NCBI GenBank assembly: GCA_021155855.1
Contig: JAJNAZ010000004.1
Coordinates: 1 to 64,000 of the forward strand
Length of the DNA: 64,000 nucleotides
Direction: 5' to 3'
Source of the DNA: Solirubrobacterales bacterium
GTDB taxonomy: Bacteria; Actinomycetota; Thermoleophilia; Solirubrobacterales; 70-9
This document shows positions 49,165 through 62,400 of the stretch, in pieces (the stretch's first letter is position 1; each line of letters starts with the position of its first letter). The translations under genes and the position numbers were made by a program. The notes beneath the pieces are model-generated. The model saw only the letters and a program-made list of their open reading frames with translations, had not been told where the DNA came from and ran no database searches.

Positions 49165-50238
49165 GTGTCTTTCCTCGACGAGGACGAACTAGATCCCGCC
49201 CCCAGTGGGCCCGGCTCGCGGCGATCTCCTTCGGAGCGCCAGCGCCAAGTCTTGATGCGCCGGGTGATCGCTCTCGGCGTCGGGGTGTTGATCCTGATCC
49301 TGCTGCTGCTCGGCGTCCGCGGCTGTCTCAACGCTCGCGAGGAGCGCGGTTTCGAGAACTACGTCTCCGATCTGGGCGGGATCGTGACCCAATCGAACCA
49401 ACTCTCACAGGAGTTCTTCGGCCGGCTCGAGGATCCGCCCCGGGAGCTGACCGAGCTCCAGCTCGAGGCCGAGATCACAACCGACCGCGGAACCGCCGAG
49501 AGCCTGTTGCAACGGGTCGAGGGTCTCGACGTGCCCGACGAGCTGGCGGACGCCCAGAATGAGCTCCTGCAGGCGTTCGAGCTGCGCCGCGACGGGCTCG
49601 CGGGGATCGCCGAGGACATCCCGACCGCGCTCGGCAACGAAGGCCGGGTCGAGGCGATCGACCGGATCTCCACCGACATGGAGGCATTCCTGGCCAGCGA
49701 CGTGCTCTACGAGCGCGCCCGGGCGGAAATCCAAGGGGTACTCGCCGAGGAGGGCATCGGCGAGCCGGTTGAGGCGAGCCAGTTCCTTCCCGATCCGGTC
49801 GAGCGCTGGCTCGACAGCGGCGAGGTCACGCTGACCCTGAACACGTTTGCGGCCGAAACCGGCAACGTGCCGGAGGGCGTCCACGGGGTCGAGTTGCTCG
49901 GCACCTCGATCGGCCGGACGACCCTGATCGCCGACTCGGAGAACTCCGTCGGAATCGGCAACGATCCGCCCGAGATCACGATCGAGGTCCAGAACGGCGG
50001 CGACACGATGGAGCGCGACGTGACCGTCAGCTACGCCTTCAGCGGCGGATCCGAGCCGCTAGAGGGTGAGGCGACCTTCCCGCGGATCGACGCGCAGGGC
50101 GTCGCGGAGACCACCGTGCCGCTGGAGGCGGCCCCCGAGACGGAGGTCCCGCTGACACTCGTGATCGAAGTCCTGCCGGTCCTCGGCGAGACCCTGATCG
50201 ACAACAACTCCGCCACCTACACCGTCACCTTCAACTGA
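49165..50238 (+). CDS. Anchored extracytoplasmic protein of unknown function
   Basis: A 357-residue protein I do not recognise. A short Pro/Ser/Arg-rich cytoplasmic tail leads to one membrane helix (VIALGVGVLILILLLLGVRG). The first extracellular part (about 60-205) is helical and acidic with regular Leu spacing, suggesting a helical bundle. The second (about 225-357) is beta-rich (VTLTLNTFAAETGNVPEG ... TIEVQNGGDTMERDVTVSYAF ... LIDNNSATYTVTF), resembling a CARDB-like Ig domain. It shares a 129-base divergent region with the polytopic kinase, which makes a functional link to it worth testing. Start GTG 49165. Confidence 0.7.
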   Translation: MSFLDEDELDPAPSGPGSRRSPSERQRQVLMRRVIALGVGVLILILLLLGVRGCLNAREERGFENYVSDLGGIVTQSNQLSQEFFGRLEDPPRELTELQLEAEITTDRGTAESLLQRVEGLDVPDELADAQNELLQAFELRRDGLAGIAEDIPTALGNEGRVEAIDRISTDMEAFLASDVLYERARAEIQGVLAEEGIGEPVEASQFLPDPVERWLDSGEVTLTLNTFAAETGNVPEGVHGVELLGTSIGRTTLIADSENSVGIGNDPPEITIEVQNGGDTMERDVTVSYAFSGGSEPLEGEATFPRIDAQGVAETTVPLEAAPETEVPLTLVIEVLPVLGETLIDNNSATYTVTFN

Positions 50239-50286
50239 GCGGGCCGGCCGCGTCGGCGGTGGCGGCGCTTACGATGCAGGCGCACT

Positions 50287-51144
50287 GTGATCCGAGTCGC
50301 CTACCTGGGCCCGGCAGGGACCTTCAGCGAGGACGCGCTGCGCGCCGCGGCCGGTGACGCGCCGGTGGAGCCGCTGCCCGCCCCGACGATCTACGACGCG
50401 ATCACCGCCGTCGACGAAGGCGAGGTCGAGCGCGCCCTGGTGCCGTTCGAGAACTCGATCGAAGGCTCCGTGCGGGCGACTCTCGACGCGCTCGCCTTCG
50501 ACGCGCCCACGGTGACCATCGTCGGCGAACACGACCACGCGATCACCAACAGCCTGATCGCGCGCCGACCGCTCGAGCTCGAGCAGATCGAGGTCGTGAT
50601 CTCGCATCCCCAGGCAAGCGCTCAATGCGCTCGCTTCATCCGCGCCGAGCTGCCGCACGCGGAGGTTCGCGCGGCGCCGAGCACGGCCGACGCCGTGCGC
50701 GAGGTGGCGACGGGCGACCGTCCCTGGGCCGCGCTCGGAGGCGCCGTCGCCGCCGGGATCTATGACTGTGTCGTCCTCCGCGAGGGGGTCGAGGACGCCG
50801 CCGCGAACATCACCCGCTTCGTCTGGCTGGCCCCCGCCGGGACCGAGCCCCGGGGAGCGGGGCCGTGGAAGACGACATTGTCCTTCTCCGAGCTCGGCGC
50901 CGATCACCCGGGCGCGCTGGTCGAGGCGTTGACCGAGTTCTCGAGCCGCGAGGTGAACCTGACCCGGATCGAGTCGCGCCCGCTGCGCCGCGGGCTCGGC
51001 CGCTACATGTTCTTCATCGACCTCGAGGGGGCGGACTCCGAGCGTCCGGTCGCCGAGGCGATCGAGGCGCTGCGAGGCAAGGCCGAGAGCGTTCGCCTGC
51101 TCGGCAGCTATCCGCTGCGCACCGGCGGCATACCCGGTACTTAA
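50287..51144 (+). CDS. pheA: Prephenate dehydratase
   Basis: A 285-residue enzyme that converts prephenate to phenylpyruvate for phenylalanine synthesis. YLGPAGTFSEDALRAA, VPFENSIEGSV and NITRFVWL mark the catalytic domain, with the Thr-Arg-Phe of the active site. A C-terminal ACT domain (about 195-275; HPGALVEALTEFSSREVNLTRIESRP shown as landmark) contains the ESRP motif of phenylalanine feedback. It has no chorismate mutase fusion. A GTG start at 50287. Confidence 0.95.
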   Translation: MIRVAYLGPAGTFSEDALRAAAGDAPVEPLPAPTIYDAITAVDEGEVERALVPFENSIEGSVRATLDALAFDAPTVTIVGEHDHAITNSLIARRPLELEQIEVVISHPQASAQCARFIRAELPHAEVRAAPSTADAVREVATGDRPWAALGGAVAAGIYDCVVLREGVEDAAANITRFVWLAPAGTEPRGAGPWKTTLSFSELGADHPGALVEALTEFSSREVNLTRIESRPLRRGLGRYMFFIDLEGADSERPVAEAIEALRGKAESVRLLGSYPLRTGGIPGT

Positions 51145-51180
51145 CGCACGGCCGTGGGCCGCTCTACAATCCCGGCCACG

Positions 51181-51810
51181 ATGGAGGACCTCGCTGACCC
51201 CGAGGTAGGCGGGCGCCGCCTGGTGGTGGCGCCGGCGCTTGCGGCGCCGCATGGGATCGCGGTCAACGGCCATTCCCGTAACGGCGCCGGCTCGATCCGC
51301 CGGCCGAGCACCAGGGTCTTGGTCCTCAACGCGAGCTACGAGCCGATCAACGTCTGCACGGTGAGGCGGGCGGCGGTGTTGGTGCTCAAGTCCCGGGCCG
51401 AGGTGCTGGAGAAGGGCGAGGGGGCGTTGCGCTCGGAGCGGCTCGAGTTCGACCGTCCCTGCGTGATCCGCCTGATCCGCTACGTCCGCATCCCGCGTGA
51501 CGTCCACCGGCGCAAGATCACCCGCAAGGCGGTGCTCGCCCGCGACGCCTACACCTGCCAGTACTGCGGCCACGAAGCCGCCGGGCTGACCGTCGACCAC
51601 GTGATCCCCCGCAGCCGCGGCGGTGAATCGGTGTGGGAGAACATCGTCGCCTCCTGCGCCCCCTGCAACCGCAGGAAGGGCAACCGGATGCCGCGCGAGG
51701 CACGCATGCACCCAGCGAGACGACCCCGGGCGCCGGGCCCCACCGTGTTCATCCGGATCGCGGCGCCGCGGGTCCCGTTGGCCTGGGAGCCGTACCTGGT
51801 CGCGGCCTGA
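51181..51810 (+). CDS. HNH endonuclease-family protein
   Basis: A 209-residue protein. An N-terminal region with LVLNASYEPINVCTVRRAAVLVL (about 43-65) is typical of a widespread actinobacterial/cyanobacterial HNH group. The HNH core is DAYTCQYCGHEAAGLTVDHVIPRSRGG with a second zinc pair in CAPCNRRKGNRMP (C-x2-C ... C-x2-C). Members are assumed to be DNA nucleases but their biological role is unknown; they are not linked to phage here. ATG 51181 is chosen. A perfect palindrome lies 27 bases after the stop. Confidence 0.9.
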   Translation: MEDLADPEVGGRRLVVAPALAAPHGIAVNGHSRNGAGSIRRPSTRVLVLNASYEPINVCTVRRAAVLVLKSRAEVLEKGEGALRSERLEFDRPCVIRLIRYVRIPRDVHRRKITRKAVLARDAYTCQYCGHEAAGLTVDHVIPRSRGGESVWENIVASCAPCNRRKGNRMPREARMHPARRPRAPGPTVFIRIAAPRVPLAWEPYLVAA

Positions 51811-51836
51811 CTGCCCGGATCGGATGGCCGGTAAGC

Positions 51837-51862
51837 GAAGGGCCGCCCGCGGGCGGCCCTTC
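51837..51862. terminator. Perfect 26-base palindrome, likely bidirectional terminator
   Basis: Bases 51837-51849 are the exact reverse complement of 51850-51862, giving a stem of at least eleven G/C-rich pairs (GAAGGGCCGCC arm) around a CGCG loop. It follows the HNH stop by 27 bases and would also end a minus-strand transcript coming from the mini-gene at 52062. No long T-run follows on either strand. Confidence 0.7.
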
Positions 51863-52216
51863 CAAGGTGCGATTTCGGGCGGGTCTCGGATTCGCGGCCG
51901 GGTGGGACAGCTCCCGGCCTTCGGTACCCGCCGGTGCCTGGGGTTGGACTCCGCCAGGCGGCTCGCACGCTGCTTGCCCGTGCCGGCGGTCGCCCACCGG
52001 ACGGACGAAGCGGCCGGCTAGCGGCCCCGCACCTCCAGCGTCCCGAAAAACAAGTCACTCAACTTCGGACCACCTCCTTTCTCTGGTGATTCGATTGAAG
52101 CAGACGCGGAGGTCGAGTGCGCCAAGGTTTGGAGTCGATCCTTGGGGTCGCCCTCGTTGCCCAAAGCGGCGGTCGGGTGGATGCTCGCGGTGTCCCCGCG
52201 CCGGCAAGCCGGAGCG
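51863..52216. other. Non-coding stretch around the 14-codon ORF
   Basis: Apart from the mini-ORF, this stretch between the palindrome and the gyrA stop has no believable protein gene. Bases 51863-52017 (minus strand) are GC-rich with many short inverted segments, including GCCGGG/CCCGGC pairs. Bases 52083-52216 must hold the promoter of the mini-gene if it is transcribed alone. I saw no tRNA clover-leaf. Confidence 0.5.
52018..52062 (-). CDS. 14-codon ORF with extended Shine-Dalgarno
   Basis: A TTG (52060-52062) begins MSDLFFGTLEVRGR and ends at TAG (52018-52020). Four bases upstream is AGAAAGGAGGTGGTCC (52067-52082, minus strand), which complements the 3' end of 16S rRNA (ending GGATCACCTCCTTTCT) over all 16 bases with one G-U pair. 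Such a site is far stronger than any other in the window. The ORF lies in a 406-base gap between gyrA and the HNH gene with no other gene. The transcript could run to the palindrome at 51837. It may be a translated leader or a ribosome-binding RNA; I do not know a family for it. Confidence 0.45.
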   Translation of the reverse strand: MSDLFFGTLEVRGR

Positions 52217-54754
<2,538 letters not shown>

Positions 54755-54769
54755 CAGCGGCCACGCCTC

Positions 54770-57391
<2,622 letters not shown>

Positions 57392-57703
57392 CTATCTACC
57401 GAGTTCCTCGCCGACCACGAAGCGGAGCGCAGAAACTCGGCGGGGGGCGAGTGACCGGTTGAGGCGCTCGAGCAGCTCGTCCTGGAGCAGATCGAGCTCC
57501 TGCGCCCAGGTCGCGGCCGCGCAGGCCACCGTGACCACCTCTGTGCGCTCTCGCACCGGGTGCGCCTGGCGGGCGATCCGCTCGCCGGCGGCACCGGTCC
57601 AGGCGCTCTGCACGGCGGCCAGCAGGGTGGCGGGCTCGGCCGTCGCCCGCACACCGCCGAGCGCCTCGCCGATCGGGCGTGGGCTGCTTCTTCGCGGGCT
57701 CAT
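57392..57703 (-). CDS. DUF721/DciA-family protein
   Basis: A 103-residue protein with the DUF721 core: PIGEALGGVRATAEP, an AWTGAAGERIARQAHPVRE segment and ATWAQELDLLQDELLERLN, the KH-like half shared with DciA, the helicase-loading protein of bacteria lacking DnaC. Its place between recF and gyrB is the usual one for actinobacterial DUF721 genes. Start overlaps the recF stop (ATGA). The DciA activity is inferred from family membership and position. Confidence 0.88.
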   Translation of the reverse strand: MSPRRSSPRPIGEALGGVRATAEPATLLAAVQSAWTGAAGERIARQAHPVRERTEVVTVACAAATWAQELDLLQDELLERLNRSLAPRRVSALRFVVGEELGR

Positions 57704-58824
57704 GCGGCGGCCTCGCCGCCGCGAATCCGTCCCCGGTCGGCGGCGGTCAGTGGTCGCCCGGCCCGGATCGCGACCTCGTGGCGCTGGGCCGAGCGGGGGA
57801 GCTGCTCGGGCTCGGTAGCTGTGATCAGCGCCTGCCCGCCGCCCTCGACGAGGTGTTCGACCAGCAGTGAGCGATGCTCGCTGTCGAGCTCGCTGGCGAC
57901 ATCGTCGAGCAGCATCAACGGCGCCGGGCGACCGTCCGCCAGCAAGGCTCGGCGCTCGGCGAACAACAGGGCCAGCAGGGCCGCACGCTGCTGGCCCTGA
58001 GAGCCGTAGCGGCGCAGCGAGCGCCCGCCCGCCTCGAGCAGCAACTCGTCGAGGTGCGGGCCCCAGCCGGTATGGCCGCGGGCGAGGTCCGCGTCGCGTC
58101 GCTCGGCCAGCTCAGCGGCGAGCGACGCCGGGTCGGCGGCCGTGCTGCGCGGGCGGTAGCGGAGCGACGCGTCGGCGGCGAGCCCGAGGTCGGAGGCGAC
58201 CTGCTCGAACGCCGGCGCCAGGAGCTCGGCCGCCTCACGGCGGTCGGCGATCAGCTCGACGCCGGCGGTAGCCAGCTCGTGGTCCCAGGTGTCGAGCGAA
58301 GCCGGGTCGGCCGCCCCGGCGCGGATCCGCCCGACGAGCGCGTTTCGCTGCGCCAGGGCACGCGAGTAGCGCCGTTTCGTCTCCGTGCGCCCGGGCCAGA
58401 GTGCCGCACAGAAGCCATCGAGGTGTGAGCGGCGACCCGCCGGCGGTCCCTTGATCAGCGCCAGGCGATCGGGCATGAACACCGCCAGCGCCGGACGCAG
58501 GGCGGCGCTCTCCGGCGAGGCGGCGCTGCCGTCGAGGAGGTGCCGGCGACCTTCCGAGCGGCTCACCGAGCATAGGAACGAGCGCCGCTGTCCGGAGGCG
58601 GCGACCACGGCTTCGGCCCGCGCCAGCGGCTTGCCGAAGGCGATCGCCTCACGATCGTCGCGGGTCCTGCAGGAGCGCCCGGCGAGCGCCATGTAGGCCG
58701 CCTCCAGGAGGTTCGTCTTCCCGGCGCCGTTGGGCCCCCAGAGCAGGTTCAGACCTGGCCCCAGCTCGACCTCGCAGGCGGCGAGGTTGCGCAGGTCGAG
58801 GACGGCGACGGACTCGACCACCAT
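57700..58824 (-). CDS. recF: DNA replication and repair protein RecF
   Basis: A 374-residue SMC-like ATPase that helps load RecA at gaps. Walker A is GPNGAGKTNLLEA (about 30-42), the signature is YGSQGQQRAALLAL and Walker B is LLDDVASELD, with the D-loop following. It lies 21 bases after dnaN and overlaps the DUF721 gene by four bases, in the standard dnaA-dnaN-recF order. Confidence 0.97.
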   Translation of the reverse strand: MVVESVAVLDLRNLAACEVELGPGLNLLWGPNGAGKTNLLEAAYMALAGRSCRTRDDREAIAFGKPLARAEAVVAASGQRRSFLCSVSRSEGRRHLLDGSAASPESAALRPALAVFMPDRLALIKGPPAGRRSHLDGFCAALWPGRTETKRRYSRALAQRNALVGRIRAGAADPASLDTWDHELATAGVELIADRREAAELLAPAFEQVASDLGLAADASLRYRPRSTAADPASLAAELAERRDADLARGHTGWGPHLDELLLEAGGRSLRRYGSQGQQRAALLALLFAERRALLADGRPAPLMLLDDVASELDSEHRSLLVEHLVEGGGQALITATEPEQLPRSAQRHEVAIRAGRPLTAADRGRIRGGEAAA

Positions 58825-58845
58825 GGCGGGCCTCCCGCCGCGCCC

Positions 58846-59955
58846 CTACGCGTTGAGCCGGATCGGCATCACGAGGTAGCTGAAGTCCTCGCCATCCACT
58901 GGCCGTAGCAGCCCCGGCCGCAGGGGCGAGCTGAGCTGCACCGCCAGCTCTTCCGAGCCGACGCTCTCGATGCCCTCGACCAGGAACTGGGGGTTGAACG
59001 CGATCTCCAGCGGCTCGCCGCTGTAGGGCGCGGGCATCCCCTCGCTCGCATCGCCGATGTCGGGCGTTTCGGCGGCGACCGTCAGCTCACCCTCGGCGAA
59101 CGCGAGACGAAGCGGTGCGTTGCGCTGCGCGAGCTGGCTGATCCGCCGGGCGATCTCGAGGAACTCCTCGCGCGGCAGCCGGACCTCGTGCTCGAAGGAT
59201 TCGGGCACCAGCTGGCGCCAGCTTGGAAACTGGCCCTCGATCAACCGTGAGGAGACCACAACCCCGGCCGCGCCGAACACGATCTGGTTTCGCGGCAGCG
59301 CGATCTCGACCTCATTCGCCCCCTCGGCCGCGACGATTCGCGCCAGTTCGCGAAGCGCACGCGCCGGGACGTTGGCCTCGAGCGGCTGGGCGACAGGGCT
59401 CTCGAGCTTCGTGTGCTTGACGCTGAGCCGGTAGGAGTCGGTCGCGACCATGGTCAGCGTCTCACCCTCCGCCTGCACCAGGACTCCGGTGAGGATCGGC
59501 CGGACCTCGTCGCGCGAGGCGGCTCGGGCGACGAGCTCGATCGTCGCCGAGAGCGGCTCACCCGGGAGCTTGGCGGTTTCTCCATCGAGCTCCGGAAGGC
59601 GAGGGAAGTCCTCGGCCGGAAGGGTCCGCAGATGGAAACGCGCTCCCCCGGCGGCGATCTCGACGTCACGCTGTTCGGCACGCAGCTCGAGCGCGACCTG
59701 GCCGGGCGGGAGGCTGCGAACAACGTCGGCGAACAGTCTGCCCGGAAGCAGGACGGTGCCATCGCGCTCAAGCTTGACGTCGTCGAGGGCGCGGGTGATC
59801 CCCAGCTCCATGTCGGTCGCACGCAGCGTCAGCCGACCCTCGCCGGCGGCGAGAAGGATGCCGCCGAGCGATGGCAAGGTGCCACGACTGGAGACCGCAC
59901 GGCCGACCAACTGTAAGGCGCCGGAGAGAGAGTCACGTGGTACGGATAGCTTCAT
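58846..59955 (-). CDS. dnaN: DNA polymerase III beta sliding clamp
   Basis: A 369-residue ring clamp with three similar domains (about 1-120, 125-245, 250-369). Landmarks are LSGALQLVGRAVSSRGTLP, MVATDSYRLSVKH and the final SYLVMPIRLNA, the usual M-P-x-R-(L/V) clamp C-terminus. A palindrome lies 27-41 bases upstream of the ATG. It is separated from dnaA by only 104 bases. Confidence 0.98.
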   Translation of the reverse strand: MKLSVPRDSLSGALQLVGRAVSSRGTLPSLGGILLAAGEGRLTLRATDMELGITRALDDVKLERDGTVLLPGRLFADVVRSLPPGQVALELRAEQRDVEIAAGGARFHLRTLPAEDFPRLPELDGETAKLPGEPLSATIELVARAASRDEVRPILTGVLVQAEGETLTMVATDSYRLSVKHTKLESPVAQPLEANVPARALRELARIVAAEGANEVEIALPRNQIVFGAAGVVVSSRLIEGQFPSWRQLVPESFEHEVRLPREEFLEIARRISQLAQRNAPLRLAFAEGELTVAAETPDIGDASEGMPAPYSGEPLEIAFNPQFLVEGIESVGSEELAVQLSSPLRPGLLRPVDGEDFSYLVMPIRLNA

Positions 59956-59982
59956 CGAGCGTCGCTCATCTTCCTACTTTGG

Positions 59983-59996
59983 TCAGATGTATCTGA
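59983..59996. promoter_or_regulatory. Palindrome upstream of dnaN
   Basis: TCAGAT-GT-ATCTGA is a perfect 6+6 inverted repeat, 27 bases before the dnaN start. Its size and position suit a repressor or activator site. It does not resemble a DnaA box. Confidence 0.35.
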
Positions 59997-60053
59997 TCGG
60001 TGGATGGTTGGGGATCGTAAGGGCGAACCGTGCCTGACCATGCGGCGGGCGCC

Positions 60054-60062
60054 TGTGGATCA
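60054..60062 (+). promoter_or_regulatory. Single DnaA-box-like site
   Basis: TGTGGATCA differs at one base from the box TGTGGATAA and overlaps the dnaA stop codon. It is the only near-consensus box I found in the dnaA-dnaN gap or beside it. Confidence 0.3.
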
Positions 60063-61460
60063 GCCGCCGCGTTTTTGTGGGCGCCGGCTTGGATCCGTGG
60101 TGTTGAGGTCACCGCCGGGTCGCTCTCTCCCCAGGGCGGAGCGGACCTTGTGCATGGTCTCGGCGGTGTCGGAGCCGGGCTCGAGCCGGCTTGAGACGGT
60201 GCGGATCGCGTGCAGCACGGTTGTGTGATCGCGATTGAAGCCGCGCGCGATCTCGGTCAGCGACAACGAGGTGAGCTCGCGGCCGAGGTACATCCCCAGC
60301 TGTCGCGAGCGGGCGACGCGGCTGGAGCGTTTGGGTGAGAGCAGCTCCTGCCTGGTCAGGCCGCTGACCGAGCAGACCGCTTCCTGGATCGCCTCCAGCG
60401 AGGGCGGCTCGGCCAGGGGCCGGGCGGGCTTGCCCGCGGGCGGATCGAGCGCCCGGTGGATGAGCGGCATCGAGAGCGGCTCGCTGAGCAGCGAGGCGAT
60501 GGCCATGACCCGGGTCATCGCACCCTCGAGCACTCGGACGTTGTCGGGCACCCGGTCGGCGATCTCCTTCAGCACGGCAGGGTCGGGGAGCTCACGGTCG
60601 GCATCCGACGCCAGCCGCCACAGCAGCGCGACCCGAGTGCGCAAGTCGGGGGAGTCGAGCTCCACGCGAAGCCCCCAGAGAAAGCGGTCGCGAAGGCGCT
60701 CGGCAAGCCGCGAGAGCGCCTCCGGCGGCCGGTCGCTCGAGAGCACGATTTGCTTCCCGGCCGCATACAGGGCGTTGAAGGTATGGACGAACTCCTCCTC
60801 GGTCTTCTCCTTGCCCTCGAGCACCTGGACGTCATCGATCAGCAGTGCGTCGAGCTCGCGGTAGCGCGCCTTGAACAACTCCGGTCCCTCGCGACGCAAG
60901 GAGGTGACGAATTCGCTCGTGAACCGCTCGGCCGTGGTGTAGTGGACGATCAGGCCGGGGTGGTTGCGGCGCATGTATTCGACGATCGCACCGAGCAGAT
61001 GGGTCTTGCCGAGCCCGGGCGGGCCATGGAGGAAAAGGGGGTTGTAGGCCTCGCCGGGCAGCTCGGCGACCGCCAGCGCCGCGGCGTGGCCGAGTCGGTT
61101 GCCGGGCCCGATCACGAAGCGGTCGAAGGTGTGGCCGGGGTCGACCGGCAATGACTGCGGCGCGCCCCGCGCCTGCTTGCCCGCCTGCTCCGCGTCGACG
61201 AACCCGAAGTCCGTCATCTCGGGTGCCTGGTGGCTGAGCGCCGTCCTCAAGGTCTCGCCGTAGCGACGCTCGACCCACGTCCGTACGGACGCCGGTGCCG
61301 AGAGCAGCAGGGTGGTGCCCTGAATCGAAACCGCCCGCAGGGGCTCGAGCCAGTGGCTGAAGGTGGTGCCTGGAAGCGAGTCCTCGAGCTCGCCGCGCAC
61401 CCGCAGCCAGAGGTCCTGAAGCTCGTCGGCGGGCGCGTCTGCGGGCACTCGACCGACCAT
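60060..61460 (-). CDS. dnaA: Chromosomal replication initiator DnaA
   Basis: A 466-residue initiator ATPase. Domain I (about 10-80), a short linker, the AAA+ domain with Walker [10 protein letters not shown] (146-154), Walker B LLIDDVQ (206-212) and RFLWGLRVE, and a C-terminal helix-turn-helix with [21 protein letters not shown] and [10 protein letters not shown]. The last is the signature that binds DnaA boxes. The linker domain II is short for an actinobacterium. ATG 61458-61460 has GAGG nine bases upstream; a TTG at 61499 is less likely. The divergent rpmH gene is 110 bases away. Confidence 0.98.
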   Translation of the reverse strand: MVGRVPADAPADELQDLWLRVRGELEDSLPGTTFSHWLEPLRAVSIQGTTLLLSAPASVRTWVERRYGETLRTALSHQAPEMTDFGFVDAEQAGKQARGAPQSLPVDPGHTFDRFVIGPGNRLGHAAALAVAELPGEAYNPLFLHGPPGLGKTHLLGAIVEYMRRNHPGLIVHYTTAERFTSEFVTSLRREGPELFKARYRELDALLIDDVQVLEGKEKTEEEFVHTFNALYAAGKQIVLSSDRPPEALSRLAERLRDRFLWGLRVELDSPDLRTRVALLWRLASDADRELPDPAVLKEIADRVPDNVRVLEGAMTRVMAIASLLSEPLSMPLIHRALDPPAGKPARPLAEPPSLEAIQEAVCSVSGLTRQELLSPKRSSRVARSRQLGMYLGRELTSLSLTEIARGFNRDHTTVLHAIRTVSSRLEPGSDTAETMHKVRSALGRERPGGDLNTTDPSRRPQKRGG

Positions 61461-61570
61461 ACATCCGGTCCTCGGCAGGGTCGGATGGGCATCCCGCAAA
61501 ACGCGCGGAACAACTCCCCGAGGCGCGGTCGCAGTGGTCGGGGATTGGCTCTGTAGACTGGCGCCTCCTC

Positions 61571-61705
61571 ATGAAGCGCACCTGGCAGCCGAAGAAGCGC
61601 AAGCGGGCACGGACCCATGGGTTCCGCGCTCGGATGCGCACCCGCGGCGGCCGGGATGCGATCCGCCGCCGCCGCCGCAAGGGCCGCAAGCGCCTGGCGC
61701 CGTAA
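61571..61705 (+). CDS. rpmH: 50S ribosomal protein L34
   Basis: A 44-residue basic protein beginning [15 protein letters not shown] and containing the L34 core [20 protein letters not shown]. It is short, strongly positive and in its invariant place next to rnpA, divergent from dnaA. The ATG at 61571 has only the weak CCTCCTC-type sequence upstream, so initiation may be partly leaderless. Confidence 0.97.
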   Translation: MKRTWQPKKRKRARTHGFRARMRTRGGRDAIRRRRRKGRKRLAP

Positions 61706-61713
61706 CCGACCCG

Positions 61714-62085
61714 ATGGCCGACCGCAAGAAGCGCGGCCGCCTGTCGCGGAGCGGCGACTTCGACCGCGTCTACCGCGACGGGCGCTCGCACGCGAACCGC
61801 TACCTCGTCCTCTATGCGTTTCCGCGCGCCGAGCAGGAGGGGGCCGACGGCGTCCGGCTCGGGATCTCGGTCAGCCGCAAGGTCGGCGGGGCGGTGGAGC
61901 GAAACGCCGTCAAGCGCGCGCTGCGCGAGGCGTTCTGGGAACTCGACGAGCGGCTCGCGCCGGATCACGATTTCGTCATCGTCGCCCGGCCCGACTCTGC
62001 AGGTCTGGTCGAGCGTGAGGGGACGAAGGGCGTCCGCGTGGCGCTGGCCGAACTGCTCGCCGAATCGGGGCCGCAGGCGGCGTAA
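61714..62085 (+). CDS. rnpA: Ribonuclease P protein component
   Basis: A 123-residue basic protein that helps RNase P RNA cut tRNA 5' leaders. RGRLSRSGDFDRVYRDGRS opens the domain and VSRKVGGAVERNAVKRALREAFW contains the R-N-x-x-K-R motif that contacts RNA. ATG 61714 is eight bases after the rpmH stop, so the two are co-transcribed. Confidence 0.96.
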   Translation: MADRKKRGRLSRSGDFDRVYRDGRSHANRYLVLYAFPRAEQEGADGVRLGISVSRKVGGAVERNAVKRALREAFWELDERLAPDHDFVIVARPDSAGLVEREGTKGVRVALAELLAESGPQAA

Positions 62086-62088
62086 CAC

Positions 62089-62400
62089 GTGAAACGCTCG
62101 TCGACGAAGCCGCTCTCGACCCTGGGTCGAGCACTGCGTGAGGTCGTGCTCGCGCCAGTGCACCTCTACCGCCGCCTGCTCTCACCCGCGATTCCCAACC
62201 GCTGCAAGTACTACCCGAGCTGCTCGGCCTACGCGGTGCAGGCGGTGCGCGAGCTGGGCGTCGTCAGGGGCACCATCGTCGCGGCGTGGCGGCTGGCGCG
62301 CTGCAACCCCTGGAGCCACGGCGGGGTCGATGAGCTTGCCGACCGCAGCCTCTTTCGCAATCACACCCACCGCGGCGGCAAGGGCGAGGTGGCCGCGTGA
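62089..62400 (+). CDS. yidD: Membrane protein insertion efficiency factor YidD
   Basis: A 103-residue protein. The YidD core LYRRLLSPAIPNRCKYYPSCSAYAVQAV holds the conserved cysteines (C-x-x-x-P-S-C-S), and RLARCNPWSHGGVDEL is the second signature. It assists YidC-dependent insertion at the inner membrane. GTG start at 62089, three bases after rnpA; it overlaps yidC by four bases. Confidence 0.95.
   Translation: MKRSSTKPLSTLGRALREVVLAPVHLYRRLLSPAIPNRCKYYPSCSAYAVQAVRELGVVRGTIVAAWRLARCNPWSHGGVDELADRSLFRNHTHRGGKGEVAA

Noticed and set aside
52067..52082. Fragment of 16S rRNA (GGACCACCTCCTTTCT)
   Set aside because: Only 16 bases match the 3' end and flanks do not; it is better explained as an extended Shine-Dalgarno on the other strand.
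61461..61570. oriC in the rpmH-dnaA gap
   Set aside because: Short, not AT-rich and without DnaA-box-like sites.
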